Source of the DNA: Magnetococcales bacterium
GTDB taxonomy: Bacteria; Pseudomonadota; Magnetococcia; Magnetococcales; Magnetaquicoccaceae
Direction of reading: 5' to 3'
NCBI GenBank assembly: GCA_002753095.1
Contig: PDZU01000026.1
Location: 1-36,915 of the forward strand
Length of the DNA stretch: 36,915 nucleotides
The stretch's first letter is position 1. The number at the start of each line of letters is the position of its first letter. The position numbers and the translations under genes were made by a program. Of this stretch, positions 16,269 to 25,814 are shown in pieces. Below the pieces are notes generated by a model. That model was not told where the DNA came from. It made no database searches and saw nothing but the letters and a program-made list of their open reading frames with translations.

Positions 16269-18311
16269 TCAGAACTTCTCAAACTCATCATCACCGGCGT
16301 GCATGGCCAACTGCACGCCCCCTGTTGCTTTGCTGGCAGGGGCTGGTGCTCTGGCGACCAGTGCCACCTTTTTAGGTGCTGCCTGCGGAGCGCTACTCTC
16401 CTTTTTGGACACAGCCTTTGCCCCCGCCACCACATGCATCCGCCCCCCGGTATTGAAAAAGGCCATGGTTTGCAACATGGTTTCCGCCTGGGCCGACAAC
16501 TCCTCTGCCGTGGCTGCCATCTGCTCCGAGGCTCCGGCATTCTGCTGAATCACCTTGTCCAACTGCTGAATTGCCTGATTAACCTGCAACGCACCTTGAT
16601 TTTGCTCCTGGTTGGCCACGGCAATTTCTTGAATCAACTGCGCTGTTTTTTGAATATCCGGCACCAGACGGTTGATGATTGTCCCGGCCTGTTCGGCCAC
16701 TCCCACGCTGGAGGTGGAGAGTTGACTGATCTCCCCCGCTGCCGACTGACTCCGTTCCGCCAATTTGCGCACCTCTGCCGCCACCACGGCAAAGCCTTTG
16801 CCATGTTCGCCTGCCCGCGCTGCCTCGATGGCGGCGTTCAGGGCCAACAGATTGGTCTGGCGGGCAATCTCTTCGATGATGCCGATTTTGGTGGCAATCT
16901 CCTTCATGGCCAACACCGCCTCGGCAACCGCCTTGCCGCCCGCCGATGCATCCTGTGCCGCCTTCTGCGAAATCTCCCGCGTGGTGTTGGCGTTATCCGT
17001 GTTCTGCTGAATGTTGGAGACCATCTCTTCCATGGCTGCCGAAGTCTCTTCGATAGAGGCCGCCTGCTCGGTGGCCCCACGGGCCAGGGTCTGCGCCACA
17101 TCTGAGATTTCGTTGCTCCCTGAGGAGACCTGATCCGCTGCCCCCGACAACTCTGCCACCACTTTTTTCAGGTTACCGACCATCTGGGTCAGGGCTGCCC
17201 CCAACTGACCGGTCTCATCGCCCTGGTTGATGCAGACACTGGTGGTCAAATCCCCCTCGGCGATGCTGCGGGCACAGGTAACGCCTTGCGCCAACGCCTG
17301 CACAATCGACCGCGTCATCAGCACCGACACCAACAAACCAATCACGATCGCCGCCACGCTGAAGCCAATCAACATCTTGCTGGCTGCCGCTACCCCCTCA
17401 CGCGCAACCCCCTCCTGTTCATCCTGCAAATCGCCAATTTTCTGATCTGTCGCCTGTCGGACGGTCGACGTTGCCTTCTCCTGCTTCTCCTGCTCCTGGT
17501 AGATTGTCAGGATGGCAGCCATCTCCTGCTGGTAGATTTGGATTCCGTCGGCGATTTTTTTGGCACGCTCGCTGGAGGCGACAACTTTCAGGGTTGGGAT
17601 CAATTTTTGGACAATCTTCAGTGCCTCACTCATTCCCCCTTGGTTGCGTTTGATCGCATTTTCATCCAGTCCCAAACTGAGAAAAATCTCTTTCTCGCCG
17701 ATACGTGCATCCAAAAATTTTTCCATCAGCAGCGCCACATGATCCACACGGGTAGCATCCTCCCCCAACAGGCTGACCTGATCGGACATGCTGCCCCGAT
17801 CCGCCCCGCCATCGATCTGTCCGGCCAGTTCCGCCACCTGCCGGTGCAACTGCTTCAACAACTCAACCCGCAACCCCTGCCCCTCATGCACGATCTGATT
17901 GGCCAAAACCCGCACGCGTTCGACACCCGCCTCGTTGCGTTTTTGTGAACCCACGTATGCGTTGAACTCCTTGTCATAGCGGGTTGCCAGGGCGATCATC
18001 TCCACCATGGCTCTTTTCCCGCTCTCTTCATCAAAAAGCTGCTCCTGGTTTTGTTGCGCCTGTTTTTTCAGCTCTTCCAAGGCTTTTTTGTGCTCCTCTG
18101 CATACTGAGGCGATTTGTGCATCATGAAATTTTTCTCAGCCACCGCCGCCAGATCCACATTGTCCATCATTGCTGACAAACCTTGATTTTTGCCGATAAT
18201 CGCCGCCAGATCATGCAAACCGTGGTAACCGGTCAGCGTGACCAGCACGGTCAACAACAACACGGTACCAAAACCAATTCCCAATTTACTGCCCAGCTTT
18301 AAATTGCGCAT
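16269..18311 (-). CDS. Methyl-accepting chemotaxis protein
   Basis: A 680-residue transmembrane chemoreceptor. The start is the ATG at 18311, with AAGGAG exactly 7 nt upstream. TM1 is about residues 11-29 ([18 protein letters not shown]). A long all-helical periplasmic region of about 250 residues follows, perhaps an HBM-type bimodular helical sensor. TM2 is about 310-335 ([17 protein letters not shown]), then HAMP and a cytoplasmic hairpin with the conserved tip [21 protein letters not shown]. The C-terminal tail is long and Ala/Lys-rich. The SD overlaps the stop codon of the upstream oxidase-like gene (11 bp between stop and ATG), so the two are translated from one message. This suggests oxygen or redox sensing; the ligand is not predictable from sequence. 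Confidence 0.93.
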   Translation of the reverse strand: MRNLKLGSKLGIGFGTVLLLTVLVTLTGYHGLHDLAAIIGKNQGLSAMMDNVDLAAVAEKNFMMHKSPQYAEEHKKALEELKKQAQQNQEQLFDEESGKRAMVEMIALATRYDKEFNAYVGSQKRNEAGVERVRVLANQIVHEGQGLRVELLKQLHRQVAELAGQIDGGADRGSMSDQVSLLGEDATRVDHVALLMEKFLDARIGEKEIFLSLGLDENAIKRNQGGMSEALKIVQKLIPTLKVVASSERAKKIADGIQIYQQEMAAILTIYQEQEKQEKATSTVRQATDQKIGDLQDEQEGVAREGVAAASKMLIGFSVAAIVIGLLVSVLMTRSIVQALAQGVTCARSIAEGDLTTSVCINQGDETGQLGAALTQMVGNLKKVVAELSGAADQVSSGSNEISDVAQTLARGATEQAASIEETSAAMEEMVSNIQQNTDNANTTREISQKAAQDASAGGKAVAEAVLAMKEIATKIGIIEEIARQTNLLALNAAIEAARAGEHGKGFAVVAAEVRKLAERSQSAAGEISQLSTSSVGVAEQAGTIINRLVPDIQKTAQLIQEIAVANQEQNQGALQVNQAIQQLDKVIQQNAGASEQMAATAEELSAQAETMLQTMAFFNTGGRMHVVAGAKAVSKKESSAPQAAPKKVALVARAPAPASKATGGVQLAMHAGDDEFEKF

Positions 18312-18322
18312 CCATGTTCTCC

Positions 18323-19696
18323 TTAACCGTGATTGGGATCCATTCCGCCCCAACGAAAGGACCGAAAGGCCAGGACGAGAAACAGTATGCCCCCGCATAC
18401 GGCAATCATCCCACCCGCCCCCATGATCCACATGGGAATTTTGTCTGCCAAGTTCTCCAGACCTTGAGCCGCTCCTGCTGTCTTACGTTGCACGTCATGC
18501 CCGCCGGACCAAGCCAGACCGATGATGTGCAACATGGAGCCAAAAGCATACAGATTCAATTGGTATCCGGCCAAACGCACCGGAGGCTGCTGGTGACCCA
18601 AACCGGGCAGCAGCGCGTAGGCCAAGCCCATATAGACCAGAGTCACCGACACAATCGAGCCGTGATAGTGTGCTGGTATGGTAACATTAATCCCGCGAAT
18701 CATGAAACCAATAACGCCGCCAAGCACAAAAAGAGCCAGCGAGGAACGCAGAGCCAAACGCATGATCTCCTGTTCAGGCCGTGCAACCGGATCTGCCTTC
18801 CACAAAGCCCAGGCCATCATCAAGGCCAAAGGCAGCGAAGCCACCCCGCCGCCATAGATCATCAGTTCACTGAAGGCCAGACGCAATTCGCCGCTATCCG
18901 CCGTATAGAAGGCATGGATCACCGGTCCAACCAAAGCGGGCAGTGCGCCCATGATGAACAGTGGGATGGCCATGCGTGGGGTCAAGAAGAGTGGCAGACC
19001 CGCCAGACTGCCCAACCACAGCCAAGCGAGCATCTGTAACTGGACGTGGGTAAACTGCAACAGGTGGCCGCCGCCCCAGAAGAGCAGTTCAAAATAGTGT
19101 TCATCGTGTACGGTTATGCCACGCAACTCCCACCAACTCCAGGCCAGGGAGGCCAAGGCCAGCAGGTAGATCAGCAAGGCCGTCCACAAACCAAAACGCA
19201 ACCCCCGCTCCCCGGCACTCTGGGCGGGGCGACGCTGCCACAAGGTCAACAGGGCCAGCAGGGCAAAACCGCCGCTGAACAATAACAGTCCGACAAAAAA
19301 GGCGGTATTGTTCAGCACCGGCACATAATTGTTTCGGAATGGGGCATCCTCTCCCAGGAAGGGGGAAAAGGTCAAAATTCCGGTGCCCAGCATGGCCATG
19401 CGCAGCGCCAACCGCCCCCAGCCCTGCAGCCGTTCCGCCAGGGTCAAGGAGGCCAACACCCCGGCGAATGACAGAAACCAGACCAATACCGAAAGATCCA
19501 CATGGATCACCAAGGCGGTACGAAAGGAGCCGGTCCAGGGAATCAGGTTATGGATCACTGGCGTGCGGGCAAGAACAATCAGGATCACCACCAGACCTGC
19601 GCCCACCAGGGATAACAAGGCCAGGAGCAGCCAACCGCTGGCCAGACGTTGTCCAGACTGGGCAGGCAGGGATAAGGAATGAGAGTCGTATTGCAT
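18323..19696 (-). CDS. Heme-copper oxidase subunit I-like membrane protein
   Basis: A 457-residue polytopic protein with about 12 hydrophobic segments. The start is taken as the ATG at 19696, preceded by AAGGTG; earlier ATGs lack an SD. It has candidate heme/copper ligands of the cytochrome oxidase subunit I fold: His65 in [12 protein letters not shown] (helix II), His211 in [10 protein letters not shown] (helix VI position), His261 in PVIHAFYT (helix VII position, one His rather than the usual pair), and His343/His345 in [11 protein letters not shown] (helix X pair). It is much shorter than aa3 subunit I and has no subunit II or III neighbour. It is divergent from ctaA, which makes heme A, and directly upstream of a chemoreceptor. 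It may be a terminal oxidase, a NO/O2-interacting relative, or a heme-binding sensor. Confidence 0.8.
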   Translation of the reverse strand: MQYDSHSLSLPAQSGQRLASGWLLLALLSLVGAGLVVILIVLARTPVIHNLIPWTGSFRTALVIHVDLSVLVWFLSFAGVLASLTLAERLQGWGRLALRMAMLGTGILTFSPFLGEDAPFRNNYVPVLNNTAFFVGLLLFSGGFALLALLTLWQRRPAQSAGERGLRFGLWTALLIYLLALASLAWSWWELRGITVHDEHYFELLFWGGGHLLQFTHVQLQMLAWLWLGSLAGLPLFLTPRMAIPLFIMGALPALVGPVIHAFYTADSGELRLAFSELMIYGGGVASLPLALMMAWALWKADPVARPEQEIMRLALRSSLALFVLGGVIGFMIRGINVTIPAHYHGSIVSVTLVYMGLAYALLPGLGHQQPPVRLAGYQLNLYAFGSMLHIIGLAWSGGHDVQRKTAGAAQGLENLADKIPMWIMGAGGMIAVCGGILFLVLAFRSFRWGGMDPNHG

Positions 19697-19861
19697 GGTC
19701 ACCTTGGTAGAGGTTGGTTGCATGAAAGGGAAATTCGCAGTATTGTCCGCTGGGGTGGGCAGGCGGCTGGCACCAACTTTCCCACTGACCAGTCTCGCAC
19801 TGAACGCCCCTTGCATCGTTGGTTATTTTTCCCATTTGGTCAAGTGACAGGAGATTGCCCC

Positions 19862-20917
19862 GTGTCGCCATTCCCCGCTTCTGCTCCCCCTGCGCCCCTC
19901 AAACCGGTTGCCTACTGGCTTTTTGCCTGTAGCGCCATGATCCTGCTGATGGTGATCATCGGCGGATTGACCCGTTTGACCGGTTCCGGCCTCTCCATGG
20001 TGGAATGGGCACCCGTGGTCGGTTGGATTCCCCCAATCAACGAAGCGGACTGGCAAAACCTGTTCGCCCAGTACCGCCAGTCCCCGGAATTTTTAAAAAT
20101 CAACTGGGAGATGGATCTGGAGGGGTTTAAATCCATTTTTTGGCTGGAATTTATCCACCGGGTGGTTGGTCGTCTGACCGGCGTGGTTTTTCTGCTCCCG
20201 TTTCTCTATTTTCTGGGCAAACGCCGCATTGATCGGGCCTTGGCTTGGCAATTTGTCTTGATGTTTCTCATTGGCGGACTACAGGGCGGCATGGGTTGGT
20301 ACATGGTCAAAAGCGGACTGGTTGATAATCCCCATGTCAGTCAATACCGTTTGACCGCCCATCTCGGCATCGCGGTTTTTCTGTATGCCTACATGCTTTG
20401 GGTTGCTCTTGGGCTCTACTTTGGGCAACGGCAACGGAGCAGCAACCTGCCCAAGCATCCGCTACTTGGTCGTACCATGGCTTTGACCGCGTTGATTTTC
20501 CTGACCCTTCTTTCTGGTGGTTTTGTGGCTGGACTGGATGCTGGCATGGCCTTTAATACCTTTCCTCTGATGAATGATGAATGGATCCCGGAGGGTATTT
20601 TTTTTCTGCAACCGGCCTATTTAAATTTTTTTGAAAATATTGCCACCGTACAGTGGAACCACCGTCTGTTGGCCACGGTGGTTTTTCTGTCGGTCAGTGC
20701 CTATTGGTGGACGACACGCCGTTATGCACTCAGCAAGCCGGTGGCCATGGCGCGGCAACTGCTGCTGCTGATGGTGGTCATCCAGGTCACATTGGGCATT
20801 GCCACGTTGTTGTTGATGGTGCCGACGCCGTTGGCCTCGGCGCACCAGACCGGTGCGGTGTTGCTGTTGACCCTCTCCCTGTTTCTGACCCATCGCCTTT
20901 ACCATGCCGCCAGTTGA
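19862..20917 (+). CDS. ctaA: Heme A synthase (COX15/CtaA)
   Basis: A 351-residue inner-membrane protein with eight hydrophobic segments. The GTG start at 19862 has GGAG 8 nt upstream; the region before it reads poorly as protein. It would oxidise the C8 methyl of heme O to a formyl group, giving heme A for aa3-type oxidases. Family marks are GGLTRLTGSGLSMVEW near the N-terminus, WLEFIHRVVGRLTG, YRLTAHLG, QWNHRLLA and LASAHQTGAV, supplying the four expected heme-ligand His residues. The length fits the alphaproteobacterial/mitochondrial type. No ctaB or ctaG is adjacent. The 165-bp spacer to the divergent oxidase-like gene should hold promoters for both; I found no strong match. Confidence 0.95.
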   Translation: MSPFPASAPPAPLKPVAYWLFACSAMILLMVIIGGLTRLTGSGLSMVEWAPVVGWIPPINEADWQNLFAQYRQSPEFLKINWEMDLEGFKSIFWLEFIHRVVGRLTGVVFLLPFLYFLGKRRIDRALAWQFVLMFLIGGLQGGMGWYMVKSGLVDNPHVSQYRLTAHLGIAVFLYAYMLWVALGLYFGQRQRSSNLPKHPLLGRTMALTALIFLTLLSGGFVAGLDAGMAFNTFPLMNDEWIPEGIFFLQPAYLNFFENIATVQWNHRLLATVVFLSVSAYWWTTRRYALSKPVAMARQLLLLMVVIQVTLGIATLLLMVPTPLASAHQTGAVLLLTLSLFLTHRLYHAAS

Positions 20918-23048
20918 GCGCGGGTTACGCGCTACCCTGCTCTTTCTGCTGCTGCTCATGCCCATTGGGCTGGTTGCTGCGCCGGCCCCTGCTGCCAACG
21001 CTCTGACCCAGAGCAGCAGCCATTATCTGGCCCAATTTATTCACAGCCCCATCCACTGGCATCCCTGGGGCGATGAACCGCTTGCCCGCGCCAAACAGGA
21101 ACAAAAGTTGATTTTTCTTTCCATCGGTGCTGCCGCCTGTCAGCAGTGCCGTTTGATGGATCAGGAGAGTTTTCGCGATCCGGCGACGGTAGATCTGCTC
21201 AACGACCATTTTATCAGCATTCGTCTGGATCGGGACGAACATCCTGACTTGGACAGTTATTTTCGTCTGATTCTTGGTGCCATGACCGGCAAGTCCGCTT
21301 GGCCTTTGCAGATGATTTTGACCCCTGATTTGCAGCCCATTTATGGTGGCAGCTATTTTCCCCTGCAGGCCGCACCGGAGCAGCCCACCCTGAAAACCCT
21401 GTTGGGCACCCTGCACGTGGAGTGGCAACAGGATCGCAAGACTCTGCTGGCGCGTTTGACAAAACTTTCCACCTGGATCAGTGAGCAGTTGCATCCTGCT
21501 CAAACCACTGATCCGACCGACCAGACAGATCCCCGTCGCACGGCGGCCAATTTTTGGCGCGGACGTTTTGATCCCCAATGGGGAGGGATCAAGGGGCATG
21601 AGCAGCAGACACCGCAACCGCTCTTGATTTCGCTGCTGTTGCGACAGGCGGCCACGCACAGGCAGCCGGGAGATGCCCTCCCTGCGCTGCTCACCCTGGA
21701 GCAGATGGCCTCTGGTGGGATACGCGATCAACTGGCTGGGGCATTTTTCCGTCTGGCTTGGGATCCACACTGGCAGGTACCCATTTTTGACATTTTGCTG
21801 CCGGACAACGCCTTGTTGGCGCGCAGTTATCTGGAGGCTTTTCAACTGACCGGGCGCCGTGACTATGCCCAGGTAGCGCAGGAAATTTTGGATGATTTGT
21901 TGCAACGGATGCAACTTTCTGGCGGCTGTTTTGCCACCTCGATCAGTGACGACAGCCACGCTGCTGCTTTGCACTATACCTGGACTGCCGACGAGATCCG
22001 GGCTCTCCTTGGTCCCCAGGCAGAGTCATTTCTGGAACTGAGCTTTGATCCTGTGGCGGGCGGCGTTGCTGGCCGCAGTGTATTGCGTCTTCTGGCTGGC
22101 TTGGAGACCATGCATGCCCCGGAGTGGCAGGAGAACCGACAGCGTCTGCGGGCTGTTCGGGCACAACGTCCGGCACTCTTTCGCGATGAGAAGGTGATCA
22201 CCTCCTGGAATGCCTTGACCATTTCTGTTTTGGCCCAGGCTGGCACTCTGTTGCAGCAGGACACATATCTGGCTGCTGCCCGCACCTGTTTGACCGATCT
22301 GCAGCGGGCCTTCCCCACGGCGGAAAGTGTGCGCCATAGTCGTTGGGGCAACCGCCACAGTACGACCGTTTTTCTGGATGATTATGCCTTCCTTGCCCAG
22401 GCGCTGTTGGATCTGTACGCGGCGGATTTTTCGCCTTCTTTGTTGGAGCAGGCGGAGGCGTTACTGCAAGAGATGGTCAAACAATTTCAGTCTCTTCAGG
22501 AACCGTCTCTGCTGACGTTGACCCCCAACACCCCCCATGCACCCTTGCCAGCACGCACGCTCTGGGAAGACGGCCCTTATCCCAGCGGTTTATCGGTTGC
22601 TCTGGTCACCCTGCAACGTATTGCTCTTTTGCAGCAGGGGGGGCATTGGGAAAAATGGCTCAACATGCGGCGCCCGCAGCTGCATGGATGGCTTGGTCAG
22701 CATCCGCACGCTGCCCCGGAGTTGTTGCGTTTGTGGGACTATTTGCCGGAGTCGGCCATAGAGGTGGTCATCGTTGGTGAGCGCAACCAGCCAGAGACCC
22801 AGAGTTTCATCAAAGAGGTGCGCCAGCGTTTGCTGCCCGGTCTGGTTCTGGTGCAATTGGAACCGGAACAAAAGGCGGCGCCTGCGGGCTGGCCGCTGTT
22901 GAACGTGCGCCCCATGCTCAACGGCAAACCCACTGCGTATGTGTGTCGGCAGCAGGTGTGTCGCATGCCGGTCAACCGTCTGAGCGATTTGGTACGAGAA
23001 CTGGACGGTGACACCACGCCACTTCGCCTCCTGCCAACCCCACCATAG
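20904..23048 (+). CDS. DUF255 thioredoxin-fold/toroid protein (YyaL/SPATA20-like), apparently secreted
   Basis: A 714-residue protein overlapping the end of ctaA by 14 bp. A signal-peptide-like N-terminus (LRATLLFLLLLMPIGLVAAP) precedes the DUF255 thioredoxin-like domain: HYLAQFIHSPIHWHPWGDE, IFLSIGAAACQQCRLMDQESF, IRLDRDEHPDLD, SAWPLQMILTPD and YGGSYFP. The redox motif is CQQC (79-82), where the family usually has CHWC. The remaining 500 residues form the alpha/alpha-barrel part typical of this family (W-N-A-L segment SWNALTISVLAQAG). The biochemical role of the family is not settled. An export signal is unusual for it, but position after ctaA could point to redox work on the periplasmic side. 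A second copper- or heme-related role is only inference. Confidence 0.85.
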   Translation: MPPVERGLRATLLFLLLLMPIGLVAAPAPAANALTQSSSHYLAQFIHSPIHWHPWGDEPLARAKQEQKLIFLSIGAAACQQCRLMDQESFRDPATVDLLNDHFISIRLDRDEHPDLDSYFRLILGAMTGKSAWPLQMILTPDLQPIYGGSYFPLQAAPEQPTLKTLLGTLHVEWQQDRKTLLARLTKLSTWISEQLHPAQTTDPTDQTDPRRTAANFWRGRFDPQWGGIKGHEQQTPQPLLISLLLRQAATHRQPGDALPALLTLEQMASGGIRDQLAGAFFRLAWDPHWQVPIFDILLPDNALLARSYLEAFQLTGRRDYAQVAQEILDDLLQRMQLSGGCFATSISDDSHAAALHYTWTADEIRALLGPQAESFLELSFDPVAGGVAGRSVLRLLAGLETMHAPEWQENRQRLRAVRAQRPALFRDEKVITSWNALTISVLAQAGTLLQQDTYLAAARTCLTDLQRAFPTAESVRHSRWGNRHSTTVFLDDYAFLAQALLDLYAADFSPSLLEQAEALLQEMVKQFQSLQEPSLLTLTPNTPHAPLPARTLWEDGPYPSGLSVALVTLQRIALLQQGGHWEKWLNMRRPQLHGWLGQHPHAAPELLRLWDYLPESAIEVVIVGERNQPETQSFIKEVRQRLLPGLVLVQLEPEQKAAPAGWPLLNVRPMLNGKPTAYVCRQQVCRMPVNRLSDLVRELDGDTTPLRLLPTPP

Positions 23049-23059
23049 GGCAGACTGAC

Positions 23060-25789
23060 ATGCCGCCACGTCTTTTCCTGATTGACGCCTCTGGTTTTAT
23101 CTATCGTGCTTTTTACGCCGTGCGCGAGATGACACGACGTGATGGTTTTCCCACCAACGCCATTTTTGGCTTTGTGAAGATGATCCGTCGTCTGCTTGAC
23201 ACCCACCAACCGGACCACATGGTCATGGTTTTTGATGGGTCTGGTCCGACCAAACGGCATGAGATGGATGTCAACTACAAGGCCAATCGCAAGAGCATGC
23301 CGGATGCTTTGCGCACTCAGATACCGATCATCGAGAAGATTATCCAAGCCTGGGGCATCTCCAGCCAGCGCAGTTCGGGCTATGAGGCCGACGATCTGCT
23401 TGGCACCATGACCCGTATTGCCGAGCAGGCGGGCTGGCAGGTGGTGATTGTCTCCAGTGACAAGGATCTCATGCAGTTGGTCTCTGCAGCGGTCACGCTT
23501 TGGGATCCGGCCAAGGAGATCTGGATCAGGGAACCGGAGGTGATAGAGCGCTGGGGTGTCGAACCCAAGAAGGTGGTGCATGTCATGGCCTTGGCGGGGG
23601 ACAGTTCCGACAACATTCCTGGTGTGCCGCGCATCGGGGACAAGATCGCCGCCCAGTTGATGCAGGGGCATGCCACTCTGGAGGAGTTGCTCAGCAATTT
23701 GGCTGGCGTTGCCCAGGCGGGCCGTCGGCAACTGCTTGGCGACCATGCCGAGCAGGCACGGCTCTCTTTACGGTTGGTCACCATCATCCAGGATGCACCG
23801 CTGGATGATTTTACTCTGGCGGCGACCCGTCTGCAGCGACCGGATTGGGTCCGTTTGCGGCAACTGTTTCTGGAGATGGAGTTCAGTACACTGGTGCGCG
23901 AATTGGACCGGCAACAGTTGGCCACGCAACCGGAACTGCCCCTGCTCGGCACTCCACAGGCAGAGCCGGAGCCAGCCCCCCTCGATTATCAGACCATCAG
24001 TGACTGGCCCTCTTTTGAGCATTTTTTGCAGGCGTTGGCGGCTCAGCCTTTTTTTTCGCTGGACACTGAGACCACGCATTTGAGTGCGGCGCAGGCGGAA
24101 TTGGTTGGTCTTTCCTTCTCGTGGGCTGATCGGCAAGCCTATTATTTGCCGGTGGGCCACACGCTGCAGGCTGCCCCGCACGGTCAACTGGACCGTGCGG
24201 CGGTGCTGGCCGCCTTGAAACCTTTGTTGGAGGATGAAGGCAGAAAGAAGATCGGCCAGAACATCAAGTATGAGTGTGTTGTGCTGGCCAAGTATGGCAT
24301 TCGGCTGGCTGGCCTGCAGTGGGATGCCATGTTGCTTTCGCACCTGTTGCATGGTGGTGGTCGCCGTCACAATCTGGATGCCATGGCCATGGATCTGCTG
24401 CAGCGCACGACGATCACCTTCAAGGAGGTAACTGGCAGCGGCAAGAGTGCGCTGCGCTTTGACCAGGTTCCTCTGGCGCAGGCGGCCCCCTATGCCTGCG
24501 AGGATGCGGAGGTGACCTGGACGGTGGCGCGACAATTGGCCGACGCGCTGCAGGCCATTCCTTCCCTGCAAAATCTGTATCAAACGGTGGAACTGCCTTT
24601 GGTACAGGTTTTAGCCGACATGGAGTTGGCGGGGGTTCGTATTGACCGGGAGATCTTGGCGGAGATGTCGCAGCGTTTTACGCAGCAACGGCAGGCGTTG
24701 GTGGGGGAGATTCATGCTTTGGCTGGGGAGAGTTTCAATGTCAACTCCACCCAGCAGTTGGGGGAGATTTTATTTGGCAAGTTGCAACTGCCGGGCGGCA
24801 AGCGGACCAAGACGGGATATTCCACCGATATAGAGGTATTGACTGCACTGGCCGAGCAGGGTCATCTGCTGCCGGAGCGGGTGATCCAGTATCGTTCGTT
24901 GACCAAGTTGCAGACCACCTATACGGATGCGCTGCCGCAGTTGATTCATCCTGGCACGGGTCGCCTGCACACCCATTACAATCAGGCGGCCACGCTGACG
25001 GGGCGACTCTCCTCTTCCGAGCCCAATCTGCAAAACATTCCGATTCGTACTGAAGAGGGTCGGGCGATTCGGACGGCTTTTTTTGCCCCACCTGGTTGTG
25101 TATTGTTGTCGGCGGACTACAGCCAGATTGAGTTGCGTCTACTGGCCCATCTGGGTGCGGTGGTTGGCATGCAGGAGGCGTTCGCCCAGGATCGGGATAT
25201 TCATGCGGCCACGGCGGCGGAGTTATTTGGCGGGACGGGTGAAACGGTCAGTACGGATGCGCGCCGCATGGCCAAGACCATCAACTTTGGTCTGATATAT
25301 GGCATGAGTCCCTTTGGACTGGCCAAGCGGTTGGGCATCAGCAATCCCCAGGCGCGGGCCTACATGGAGCGTTATTTTCAGCGCTATCAGGGAGTGCGGG
25401 AGCATATGGAGCAGACGGTTGCTTTGGCACGGCGGCAGGGGTATGTGGAGACCATTGCCGGGCGGCGTTGTTGGCTGCGGGAGATTCACAGCAGTGACCG
25501 CACCTTGCGCGAATTTGCCGAGCGGACTGCCATCAATGCTCCGCTACAGGGTTCTGCCGCCGATCTGATCAAGTTGGCCATGTTGCGTTTGCATGCCCGC
25601 CTGTGTCAGGAGGGGTGGCGGAGTCGGATGGTGTTGCAGGTGCATGACGAATTGGTGTTGGAGGTACCGGAAGAAGAGTTGGAGAAGATTCGGGAGGTTG
25701 TCCGCGAGGCCATGGAGGGGGTGATGCAACTGAGTGTACCCCTGAAGGTGGATATTGGGGTAGGGCACACCTGGGCTGAGGCGCATTGA
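23060..25789 (+). CDS. polA: DNA polymerase I
   Basis: A 909-residue three-domain polymerase for Okazaki-fragment processing and repair synthesis. The 5'-3' exonuclease/flap domain (about 1-290) shows FLIDASGFIYRAFYA, VFDGSGPTKRHE, YEADD and the helix-hairpin-helix region GVPRIGDKIA. The 3'-5' proofreading domain (about 310-500) has an intact exo I motif LDTET (Asp335, Glu337). The polymerase domain (about 510-909) has motif A LLSADYSQIELRLLAHL, motif B RRMAKTINFGLIYGMS and motif C LQVHDELVLEV. Both exonuclease activities should be functional. The gene follows the DUF255 gene by 11 bp and may be co-transcribed with it. Confidence 0.98.
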   Translation: MPPRLFLIDASGFIYRAFYAVREMTRRDGFPTNAIFGFVKMIRRLLDTHQPDHMVMVFDGSGPTKRHEMDVNYKANRKSMPDALRTQIPIIEKIIQAWGISSQRSSGYEADDLLGTMTRIAEQAGWQVVIVSSDKDLMQLVSAAVTLWDPAKEIWIREPEVIERWGVEPKKVVHVMALAGDSSDNIPGVPRIGDKIAAQLMQGHATLEELLSNLAGVAQAGRRQLLGDHAEQARLSLRLVTIIQDAPLDDFTLAATRLQRPDWVRLRQLFLEMEFSTLVRELDRQQLATQPELPLLGTPQAEPEPAPLDYQTISDWPSFEHFLQALAAQPFFSLDTETTHLSAAQAELVGLSFSWADRQAYYLPVGHTLQAAPHGQLDRAAVLAALKPLLEDEGRKKIGQNIKYECVVLAKYGIRLAGLQWDAMLLSHLLHGGGRRHNLDAMAMDLLQRTTITFKEVTGSGKSALRFDQVPLAQAAPYACEDAEVTWTVARQLADALQAIPSLQNLYQTVELPLVQVLADMELAGVRIDREILAEMSQRFTQQRQALVGEIHALAGESFNVNSTQQLGEILFGKLQLPGGKRTKTGYSTDIEVLTALAEQGHLLPERVIQYRSLTKLQTTYTDALPQLIHPGTGRLHTHYNQAATLTGRLSSSEPNLQNIPIRTEEGRAIRTAFFAPPGCVLLSADYSQIELRLLAHLGAVVGMQEAFAQDRDIHAATAAELFGGTGETVSTDARRMAKTINFGLIYGMSPFGLAKRLGISNPQARAYMERYFQRYQGVREHMEQTVALARRQGYVETIAGRRCWLREIHSSDRTLREFAERTAINAPLQGSAADLIKLAMLRLHARLCQEGWRSRMVLQVHDELVLEVPEEELEKIREVVREAMEGVMQLSVPLKVDIGVGHTWAEAH

Positions 25790-25797
25790 GGACATCA

Positions 25798-25814
25798 TAA
25801 CCTTTACAAGGTTA
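25798..25814. terminator. Small hairpin between convergent polA and methyltransferase genes
   Basis: TAACCTT (25798-25804), loop TAC, AAGGTTA (25808-25814): a perfect 7-bp stem in the 22-bp gap between two convergent genes, overlapping the methyltransferase stop codon. It has no T run on either strand, so if it terminates transcription it does so weakly. Confidence 0.35.
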
